A stretch of 61,858 bases of DNA from assembly GCF_016924145.1 (NCBI RefSeq), contig NZ_JAFFZO010000007.1:88032-149889 (forward strand). Reading direction: 5' to 3'. How positions within the stretch are numbered: the stretch's first letter is position 1; each line of letters opens with the position of its first letter. The notes under the pieces were generated by a model. It had not been told where the DNA came from and made no database searches. It saw nothing but the letters and a program-made list of their open reading frames with translations. The translations under genes were made by a program, and so were the position numbers. The stretch is from Amphritea pacifica. GTDB taxonomy: Bacteria; Pseudomonadota; Gammaproteobacteria; Pseudomonadales; Balneatricaceae. This document shows, piece by piece, positions 55,471 to 61,858 of this stretch.

Positions 55471-58380
55471 ATGAAAATGCCCTTAAAGCACCTCCCTCTG
55501 GCTGCAGCCTTAAGCATTGGCTTGCTGTCAGTATCCACGACTCAGGCCAGCATACAGTGGGCCTATGAATACAATAGCCTGGGTTTAGTCAGTCAGGTAG
55601 ATGGCCCTCGTACCGATGTCTCAGACCTCACTCAGTTTGAATATGATAGCCGTGGTCGATTGATCCGGGTGGTGAATGCGCTGGGGCACGCATCAACGCT
55701 GAGTAATTACAACGCCTATGGTTTACCGCAACAAGTCACTGATGCTCGTGGAGTCAGTAGTTCCCTGAGCTACGATGGGATGGGCCGCTTACTCACCCAG
55801 ACACTGCACAGTAGTGCGGGTGACATCACAACCTCGTATGAGTACGATCTTGTTGGTCTGCTGACAAAAGTGACTCTCGCGGATGGCAGCTGGATCAGTT
55901 ACGAATATGATGATGCCCGCCGTTTAATAGCGGTCGAGAATCAGTTGGGGGAGCGGATCGAATACACTCTGGATAACATGGGTAATCGCACCCAGGAACA
56001 GGTGCGGGCAGCGGATGGCCAGATCAGCACCACCCTCAGTCATGTCTATGATGAGATGGGGCGGCTGCTAAAACAGGTGGGGGCACAATCGCAGACCACC
56101 GCCCTGCAGTACGATGTTAACTCCAACCTGACACAAACCACCGATGCCAATCTGAACTCAAGCGGTCAGGCTTTCGATGCGTTGCAGCGACTGGTCAGTC
56201 AGACAGATGCCTATAACCAGGTTACCCAACTAACCTATGATCAGTATGATAACCTCACCTCGGTCACTGATCCCCGTAACCTGACGACCACCTACCAGTA
56301 CGATGAGTATAACCGCCTGACTCAACGCAACAGTCCGGATACGGGTATCACCACGTACCGTTATGATGAAGCCGGTAACATCATTGAATCAACCGATGCC
56401 CGGGGTGTCATTAGTCAATACAGCTATGACGCCCTGAACCGGTTGACGCTGAAGCACTTTCCCGCCGACCCTACTCAGGATATCGCATACATATACGATG
56501 AAGCACCGGTTGGAACACCTGCAGGGCAAATAGCACATACAGGGATTGGCCAGCTAACGCATTCGACTGATCAGACCGGTGGAGATTACTATACTTACGA
56601 TGACCGGGGGAACCTGATTGAGCAAAGCCGCCATACGGCGTATGCAGAGCATCAGTCCGACAGCAGTGTGAGCTATCAATGGGATTTAGCCGATAAGCTG
56701 ACAACACTGACTTACCCTTCAGGCCTTTCTGTCAACTACCAACGGAACCCTGCGGGCCAGGTGACCGATGTCAGCTACCATTTTGGCACGACTCCGGATC
56801 AGGTCGTTGCCAGCAATATCACTTACCAGCCGTTTGGCGACGTCGAGGCACTCACCTGGGGGAACGGTTTAGTACTGACCCGGGTTTTCGATCAGGATGG
56901 CCGCCTTATTCAACAAGATACCAGTACTCTGACCACCCTGGACTACGTATATGATCCGGTAGGCAATATCATCACGCAAACAACAAACGGATCAGACGCG
57001 CCTTTTGAATATGACGCCCTTAACCGATTGACCAGTGAAGAGAGTGTTTTAGGCCGGGAGCAATATATTTATGATGAAGTAGGCAACCGGCTTGATCGCC
57101 TTATTGATATAGAGCAGACCGATGGCAGCATCAAGGTCGGCCATGCCTGGTCAACCTTTTCAGAAGAGAGTAACCGGTTAGCAACACATTATATTGGTGG
57201 AACGGTTGTACATACGGAAAACGGAAACATTACCAGTGGCATCAAAGCGGATCAGTTCTATCTCTATAACCAGAATAATCGTTACAGTGAGTTTAAAGTC
57301 AACAACGTCACCCAGGCAGAATACTTCTATAACGCCAGGGGTGAACGCATTCTTAAAAAACGTCCCCCGAGCTTCGTAGCGCAGCAGTATACTTTATTTA
57401 CCTATTCACCCAATGGTCAACTCCTGAGTGAAGCCTGGTATAGCGACACACGCCTTATCGCGGTAAACCATTATCTCTGGCTGGATCAGCTACCACTGGC
57501 ATTTATCGAAGTCCGATATAATCAAAATGGTGATGGGCATATCAGGCAACTGGCTTACATACACAGTGATCACTTAAATACTCCCCGGCTTGCCAGCAAT
57601 GATGAACAAGCGATAGTCTGGCGTTCAGACGCGGATGCGTTTGGTCGGGGGCCAGTCGATAATAATCCGGATGGCGATTCAATTAACACCCTGATCAAAA
57701 TCAGGTTCCCGGGTCAGTATTATGATACGGAAAGTGGCTTATTTTATAACTACTATAGGAATTACGATCCGAATACGGGGCGGTACATTGAGAGTGATCC
57801 GATTGGGCTTGACGGTGGGCTGAATACTTATGGGTATGTTGGGGGGAATCCATTAATATTCTCTGATCCTGAAGGTCTGAGGGGCTTAAGAAACAACTCT
57901 CGATTTGGTGCTTGGCCCCCCCCTCCTGGACAAGCTATAACAAACCTCAGAGTGAATACACTGGCTCAACAGATTAGGCGTATAGATCCCTCTTTTCGTT
58001 ACAGAACAGCCAGACCTTCAGGGCCTCAAGGACGGTATAATCAGAGTGACATTCGAGACTTAGAGCAGTACTTAACCAATGCACAGACTGCTGGTTATTG
58101 CGGAAATGGCGCTTCTAATCCTAGACCTCCTTATCGTCTGTCCGGGACCAACCAGCGACATAGCCAAGAAATCACAAGAGATGGTCGCCCTAGAAGGCCG
58201 TATTTAAACTCATCCCTTCTAATCCGAGAGATTATGAATAGTGGTTCGGGTAGGCCAGACCCTCAAGGAGGATCAGGACTGCGATGGGATGTACCCGGAA
58301 GCTTTAGAAACAGCCCTGGAACATGGGAATTACTTATCAGCCCAAATGGGTCTGTACAACATTTTAATTTCACGAATTAG
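55471..58380 (+). CDS. Split-RHS C-terminal half: RHS shell, core and toxin (secreted)
   Basis: About 969 residues. Sec signal peptide MKMPLKHLPLAAALSIGLLS to TTQA, then QWAYEYNSLGLVSQVDGPRT, which is the middle of a normal RHS protein. About 20 YD repeats follow, then the RHS core RYIESDPIGLDGGLNTYGYV and NPLIFSDPEGL. The last ~166 residues are a toxin domain I cannot name (RWDVPGSF, GTWELLISPNG, QHFNF at the end). Only one Cys is visible, in the toxin. There is no DUF6531 head, PAAR or VgrG. The ATG at 55471 has AAGGAA ahead; the earlier Met has no site. It needs an N-terminal half, likely the three genes upstream. Confidence 0.88.
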   Translation: MKMPLKHLPLAAALSIGLLSVSTTQASIQWAYEYNSLGLVSQVDGPRTDVSDLTQFEYDSRGRLIRVVNALGHASTLSNYNAYGLPQQVTDARGVSSSLSYDGMGRLLTQTLHSSAGDITTSYEYDLVGLLTKVTLADGSWISYEYDDARRLIAVENQLGERIEYTLDNMGNRTQEQVRAADGQISTTLSHVYDEMGRLLKQVGAQSQTTALQYDVNSNLTQTTDANLNSSGQAFDALQRLVSQTDAYNQVTQLTYDQYDNLTSVTDPRNLTTTYQYDEYNRLTQRNSPDTGITTYRYDEAGNIIESTDARGVISQYSYDALNRLTLKHFPADPTQDIAYIYDEAPVGTPAGQIAHTGIGQLTHSTDQTGGDYYTYDDRGNLIEQSRHTAYAEHQSDSSVSYQWDLADKLTTLTYPSGLSVNYQRNPAGQVTDVSYHFGTTPDQVVASNITYQPFGDVEALTWGNGLVLTRVFDQDGRLIQQDTSTLTTLDYVYDPVGNIITQTTNGSDAPFEYDALNRLTSEESVLGREQYIYDEVGNRLDRLIDIEQTDGSIKVGHAWSTFSEESNRLATHYIGGTVVHTENGNITSGIKADQFYLYNQNNRYSEFKVNNVTQAEYFYNARGERILKKRPPSFVAQQYTLFTYSPNGQLLSEAWYSDTRLIAVNHYLWLDQLPLAFIEVRYNQNGDGHIRQLAYIHSDHLNTPRLASNDEQAIVWRSDADAFGRGPVDNNPDGDSINTLIKIRFPGQYYDTESGLFYNYYRNYDPNTGRYIESDPIGLDGGLNTYGYVGGNPLIFSDPEGLRGLRNNSRFGAWPPPPGQAITNLRVNTLAQQIRRIDPSFRYRTARPSGPQGRYNQSDIRDLEQYLTNAQTAGYCGNGASNPRPPYRLSGTNQRHSQEITRDGRPRRPYLNSSLLIREIMNSGSGRPDPQGGSGLRWDVPGSFRNSPGTWELLISPNGSVQHFNFTN

Positions 58381-58388
58381 GAATGGAT

Positions 58389-58856
58389 ATGATTTTTCGA
58401 GCAGAGAGCAGTCAGCCAACGAATAAAGGAAGGCTCGTCTATTCAAAGTCAGATGATGCACTGATTTTCCATTCATCAGATGGAAAGTATGGGTATTCAT
58501 CATTATTGATAAATGACCTTGAGCTGGCTGTTGATGATGACAATTCGGTCATGTTCGCGGATGGATACTTTCCCAAATCTAATTGGAAATTTGCAAATTT
58601 GACTATTCCTGAGTCTTTCGAAGGAAAGCTTTACATTGATTGTAAGAATTATTCCGCACTAGAAAATCAGCATGTTTCAAAGCGCCTGACAGAACCTTCT
58701 GGATGGATAGTTACTAAAGACAATAATTCTGATTGGATATGTCTAGGAAACCCTAACTCCAAAGATCGTTTGGTAATAGAGTTTTGTACCATGCACAAAG
58801 CTGTACTTGACCATGATGGGAATTTAATAGCCATATGGCTAAAACCAGAAATATAA
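58389..58856 (+). CDS. Putative immunity protein for the RHS toxin
   Basis: A 155-residue acidic protein without signal peptide or membrane segment. It begins right after the toxin stop; the ATG at 58389 has AGGA six bases ahead, the one at 58383 abuts it. I do not recognise the family. The immunity role rests on position: small, cytosolic, AT-rich, directly 3' of an RHS toxin. A cytosolic immunity protein implies a cytosolic toxin target. Confidence 0.65.
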   Translation: MIFRAESSQPTNKGRLVYSKSDDALIFHSSDGKYGYSSLLINDLELAVDDDNSVMFADGYFPKSNWKFANLTIPESFEGKLYIDCKNYSALENQHVSKRLTEPSGWIVTKDNNSDWICLGNPNSKDRLVIEFCTMHKAVLDHDGNLIAIWLKPEI

Positions 58857-58880
58857 AAAAGTAAACGATGGGAGCAAGTT

Positions 58881-58920
58881 ATTTTAAGTCCTCTCACTGA
58901 AAGACCCAGTCATTGCGCTC
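58881..58920 (+). repeat. 3' flank repeat of the toxin/immunity locus, interrupted copy
   Basis: This 40-bp stretch matches 61279-61318 with few changes (TCTCACT, AAAGACCCAG, GCGCT). In the other copy it leads into an intact terminator. Here the match stops at GCGCT and IS4-type DNA begins, so the terminator is broken. Confidence 0.7.
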
Positions 58921-59240
58921 AATGCTGTTCACTTAAGAGGAGCAACATTGCGATCCACCGGATATCGGGTTTTTGACATTTTGACCGTTCGAGGCGTTGT
59001 CGGCCTCGGACGCCTCTTCTCTAAGAATAAATTTCCAATCCCCGACCTTAATTCTCCCAGTCTTCGCCCTGTACCCGAAACAGGATTTGCCGCAGCCATC
59101 ACGATTAACTGCACCGCAATATACTGACACACCGGCTTAAATCTTATCTCTGAAGGCAGGCGACCAAACGCAACCGCGGCCTGACTGGCTTCTCTTCTTA
59201 TAACGTTATACGTCAATAACAGCCCCCATACTTCCTGGAG
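58920..59240 (-). mobile_element. IS4-family transposase remnant (C-terminal end)
   Basis: Reading the minus strand, about 100 codons give EVWGLLLTYNVIRREASQAA, SEIRFKPVCQYIAVQLIVMA and a basic tail to PVDRNVAPLK. This is the C-terminal end of a common IS4-group transposase. The rest of the element is missing, replaced by RAYT-repeat DNA at about 59241. Its outer end (AATGCTGTTCACTTAAG) lies inside the broken terminator. Confidence 0.75.
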
Positions 59241-59280
59241 CATATTCTGGGACATATTCTCATATTCTGGCATATTCTGG
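59241..59280 (+). repeat. CATATTCTGG minisatellite
   Basis: Four CATATTCT(GG) units with short interruptions directly before the first RAYT end. Copies before the other two RAYT ends have one and two units, so unit number varies by site. Confidence 0.7.
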
Positions 59281-59783
59281 GACAGGCATATTTTAAATCA
59301 AAAAAATCAGGGCCATTTATTCCTACTATATCTGGGCAAGATAATCGCTTTATTTGTATTCTGACGTTATAGCGAGCTGTATCCTGAATATCCATGCCTG
59401 ACAAACAAACGTATTCCATCGCCTATGAGCAGGTTGCTTGTCTGTCTGAATAGTTGGTATAGATTGCTATTGTAAAAGTCGTTTCAGCTGGGTTGCTCCG
59501 GCGATATGCCGTTGTTGGTGCCGCTTCAGGTAGTCTTCAATACGCGTGCTATGGCCGATAACGGTGGCGATATGTATGCCTTGCGGTCGCATCAGTTGCA
59601 ACCAGTGATCGGTATCAATCCCCAGTCTGACGAGTATCGGTGGGGTATCCGCTGTAATATAACCCCGCTTGGTGGGATGAATCGCCCGCCCGGTATAATC
59701 AACCAACTCCAGATAGTCATGCAGTTCATAGCTGATCGCCGCTGTTTCAGCCTGCCGGGGATCAAAGCGTTTGAGTGTTAACG
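59279..59783 (-). mobile_element. RAYT element, truncated copy 1
   Basis: It starts with GGGACAGGCATATT, the same left end as the complete copy, and runs nearly identically until TTAACG, where it stops. The next copy begins at once. It includes the transposase fragment at 59467-59783. Confidence 0.8.
59467..59783 (-). pseudogene. RAYT transposase, C-terminal fragment
   Basis: About 104 codons from LTLKRFDPRQAETAAISYEL to AGATQLKRLLQ, matching the last third of the complete transposase at 59981-60952 with few substitutions. The catalytic HUH part is absent. Confidence 0.85.
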
Positions 59784-59792
59784 GCATATTCT

Positions 59793-61021
59793 GGGACAGG
59801 CATATTTTAAATCAAAAAAATCAGGGCCATTTATTCCTACTATATCTGGGCAAGATAATCGCTTTATTTGTATTCTGACGTTATAGCGAGCTGTATCCTG
59901 AATATCCATGCCTGACAAACAAACGTGTTCCATCGCCTATGAGTAGGTTGCTTGTCTGTCTGAATAGTTGGAATAGATTACTATTGTAAGAGTCGTTTCA
60001 GCTGGGTTGCTCCTGCAATATGCCGCTGCTGGTGCCGTTTCAGGTAGCCTTCAATACGCGTGCTATGGCCGATAACGGTGGCGATATGTATGCCTTGCGG
60101 TCGCATCAGTTGCAACCAGTGATCGGTATCAATCCCCAGTCTGACGAGTATCGGCGGAGTATCCGCTGCAATATAACCCCGCTTGGTGGGATGAACCGCC
60201 CGCCCGGTATAATCAACCAACTCCAGATAGTCATGCAGTTCATAGCTGATCGCCGCTGTTTCAGCCTGCCGGGGATCAAAGCGTTTGAGTGTTAACGCGG
60301 TGGCATCTTGCTCCTGCGGGGTTTCTATCCGCTGTTTGACTGAGGTAAATGCCGATTGCTCGGGCGTCTCGGCGATGCCTGCTCGTATCGGGTTCAGGTC
60401 AACATACGCCATGCAGCTCAGTAGTGCCTGCTCGTCCAGCAAGGCCTGACTTTTAAAACGTGCTTCCCAGAAATGCCCCCGACAGCTATCCTCCTGGTTG
60501 GCTCTACGGGCGATATATTCATTCAGACTGCGCATAAACCAACTGATATCGGCTAACCGTGCGCGCCAGGTCTCAGCTATTTCTGAGACGGTTTGCCGTT
60601 CGGCGATGCCTAATGCCTCTCCCGCCCGGTAGCGTTGCACCAATAGTGGGCCTTTATACAGCACACACCAGCGCTCAATGACCTCATCGAGTGTTAAATC
60701 GGCCACACGGGTCTCGTCGATGGATAACACCAGATGGTAGTGGTTGGACATCACGGCGTAGGCGCACAGTTCTATACAGAACACGGCTTGCAGCGTTTTA
60801 AGGCGGTCAATTACCCATTGACGACGGTGTTCATAACTCTGTCCGGTTAATGAGTCTTCGCCACACAAAAACGCCCGCCGAACACAGCGGGCGATACAGT
60901 GGTAATAGGGAGTGTCTGCGGTAGAAATAATCTGATTTCGGGCACGGGTCATATGATTTCCTTAACATCCTTGTTTGAGGTATCAGCAGTATAGATCAGG
61001 CTTTTAGAATATGCCTGTCCC
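59793..61021 (-). mobile_element. RAYT element, complete copy with 14-bp inverted ends
   Basis: GGGACAGGCATATT (59793-59806) and AATATGCCTGTCCC (61008-61021) are perfect 14-bp inverted repeats enclosing a full transposase gene and a 170-bp conserved left region. Right-hand insertion is inside a Sel1-repeat gene. The conserved left region carries a ~50-codon minus-strand frame present in all three copies. Confidence 0.8.
59981..60952 (-). CDS. REP-associated tyrosine transposase (RAYT, Y1/HUH)
   Basis: A 323-residue single-strand transposase. It has the HUH metal motif in MSNHYHLVL (HYH), a C-terminal helix bearing the presumed Tyr, and the RAYT-typical SLNEYIARRANQ, GHFWEARFKSQALLDEQAL and YVDLNPIRAGI. 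The last 110 residues are an extra C-terminal domain. RAYTs are domesticated IS200/IS605 relatives that spread REP sequences. It appears intact. Confidence 0.92.
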   Translation of the reverse strand: MTRARNQIISTADTPYYHCIARCVRRAFLCGEDSLTGQSYEHRRQWVIDRLKTLQAVFCIELCAYAVMSNHYHLVLSIDETRVADLTLDEVIERWCVLYKGPLLVQRYRAGEALGIAERQTVSEIAETWRARLADISWFMRSLNEYIARRANQEDSCRGHFWEARFKSQALLDEQALLSCMAYVDLNPIRAGIAETPEQSAFTSVKQRIETPQEQDATALTLKRFDPRQAETAAISYELHDYLELVDYTGRAVHPTKRGYIAADTPPILVRLGIDTDHWLQLMRPQGIHIATVIGHSTRIEGYLKRHQQRHIAGATQLKRLLQ

Positions 61022-61259
61022 TTATATACTACGTAAATCAGCAGAAGGAGGATATTGCTTAGCTCAACAAAACATTGGATTAGCTTTTGAAGAAGGAACT
61101 GAAGTTCCCAAAGACTTATTTAAAGCCTACTATTGGTATAGCCTTGCGATTAAGAACAGCGAAGATGATGGTGATTTATTATCGTCAAAGGAGGCTTTGA
61201 ATAGGTTATTAAATCAAATGACTTCTGCCGAAATTGAAGAAGCTAAGAAGCTACTCTAA
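61022..61259 (+). pseudogene. Sel1-repeat protein, 5'-truncated by the RAYT element
   Basis: About 78 codons with Sel1 repeats: YILRKSAEGGYCLAQQNIGLAFEEGTEVPKDL-type units and AYYWYSLAIKNSEDD. The frame enters directly from the RAYT end, so the start is lost; the apparent ATG at 61011 is inside the inverted repeat. Sel1 proteins are frequent immunity proteins in toxin loci, and the 3' flank matches that of the immunity gene above, suggesting a displaced orphan immunity gene. Confidence 0.7.
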
Positions 61260-61278
61260 TAACACAAAGGACAGATTT

Positions 61279-61318
61279 ATTTTAAACCCTCTCACTAAAA
61301 GACCCAGCCACCGCGCTG
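61279..61318 (+). repeat. 3' flank repeat of the toxin/immunity locus, intact copy
   Basis: Matches 58881-58920 and continues into a working terminator. It marks the ancestral end of an RHS toxin/immunity unit. Confidence 0.65.
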
Positions 61319-61325
61319 GGTTTTT
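61302..61325 (+). terminator. Terminator of the Sel1-repeat gene
   Basis: ACCCAGC, loop CACCGC, GCTGGGT, then TTTT. This is the intact form of the terminator broken by IS4-type DNA at 58920. Confidence 0.8.
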
Positions 61326-61485
61326 CCTTGTGCAAGTTGCCATTTTGACCAACAGCGCTGTCAGGCCTTTCCGGTTTCGATTGTCACACTAGGCCAGCAC
61401 GGTTGGCATTCTGGGCCAGCGCCTACAGCCCGACTTGTGTCTTTGCTGGAAGCATATATCGATTGGGGCATATTCTGCATATTCT
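61326..61485. other. Unassigned remnant DNA
   Basis: Contains GGCCAGCACGG and a second GGCCAGC nearby, as in ends of some insertion sequences, then the CATATTCTG words that precede each RAYT end. I cannot assign a family. Confidence 0.3.
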
Positions 61486-61858
61486 GGGACAGGCATATTT
61501 TAAATCAAAAAAATCAGGGCCATTTATTCCTACTATATCTGAGCAAGATAATCGCTTTATTATTAATCTGACGTTATAGAGAGCTGTATCCTGAATATCC
61601 ATGCCTGACAAACAAAAGTATTCCATCGCCTATGAGCAGGCTGCTTGTCTGTCTGAATAGTTGGAATAGATTACAATTGTAAGAGTCGTTTCAGCTGGGT
61701 TGCTCCTGCAATATGCCGCTGCTGGTGCCGTTTCAGGTAGTCTTCAATACGCGTGCTATGGCCGATAACGGTGGCGATATGTATGCCTTGCGGTCGCATC
61801 AGTTGCAACCAGTGATCGGTATCAATCCCGAGCCTGGCGAGTATCGGCGGGGTATCCG
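61486..61858 (-). mobile_element. RAYT element, copy 3 (cut by window edge)
   Basis: Starts with GGGACAGGCATATT at 61486, has the conserved left region and the C-terminal ~60 codons of the transposase (from about 61673), and runs off the window. Whether it is complete cannot be seen. Confidence 0.8.

Overview
The window reads as chromosome from a marine, metabolically versatile gammaproteobacterium, probably Oceanospirillales (Amphritea/Neptunomonas/Marinobacterium-like). This is inferred from the mix of homoprotocatechuate, valine and ethanol/H2-sensing genes, Mqo, FabV and the intergenic repeat style; no database was searched. No rRNA, tRNA or CRISPR array was recognised.

Region 1 (1-6.2 kb): lower homoprotocatechuate (4-hydroxyphenylacetate meta-cleavage) operon hpaH-hpaI-hpaG1-hpaG2-hpaE on the minus strand, divergent from an unassigned membrane transporter across an 18-bp perfect palindrome. 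Region 2 (6.2-8.6 kb): a NasR-type NIT-ANTAR antiterminator, divergent from a sigma54 promoter and an attenuator leader that serve a lone siroheme SUMT gene. Region 3 (8.6-15.8 kb): a cytoplasmic regulatory [NiFe] hydrogenase (H2 sensor: large and small subunits plus PAS kinase), a DksA-like zinc-finger gene, a NahK/ErcS'-like hybrid kinase and an ErcA-like iron alcohol dehydrogenase, all tightly packed on one strand. Region 4 (15.8-31 kb): housekeeping and signalling genes: htpG behind a near-consensus sigma32 promoter, DUF599, an EamA transporter, a diguanylate cyclase frameshifted inside its GGEEF motif, an rRNA methyltransferase, a LON-domain protein, a periplasmic DsrE/rhodanese pair, mqo, a Cache chemoreceptor, fabV and etfBA.

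Region 5 (31-42.6 kb): valine catabolism. Isobutyryl-CoA dehydrogenase, enoyl-CoA hydratase, 3-hydroxyisobutyryl-CoA hydrolase, mmsB, mmsA and a propionyl-CoA synthetase run on the minus strand; electrons would leave through EtfAB, and an AraC-type MmsR-like activator lies divergently. A VOC protein, an Lrp regulator and a YjeH-like amino acid exporter follow. Region 6 (42.6-50 kb): a chemoreceptor, MAPEG and TetR genes divergent across an inverted repeat, a second TetR with operators in front of an Old-Yellow-Enzyme/FAD oxidoreductase, a YbiI-like zinc finger and a ProC-like reductase.

Region 7 (50-61.9 kb) is the accessory island and the most unusual part. Three consecutive secreted proteins have unrelated Cys-containing heads, the same DUF6531/RHS start and a nearly identical 584-bp RHS tail, and each stops in the middle of the YD-repeat region. 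A fourth gene, with its own Sec signal peptide, carries the rest of the RHS shell, the RHS core and a C-terminal toxin, followed by a small putative immunity gene. It looks like a split, Sec-exported RHS toxin with three interchangeable N-terminal halves for one C-terminal half, conceptually like TcB plus TcC. Downstream lie an IS4 remnant inserted in the ancestral terminator, three copies of a RAYT (Y1/HUH transposase) element with 14-bp inverted ends, and an interrupted Sel1-repeat gene that keeps the 3' flank of the toxin/immunity locus.
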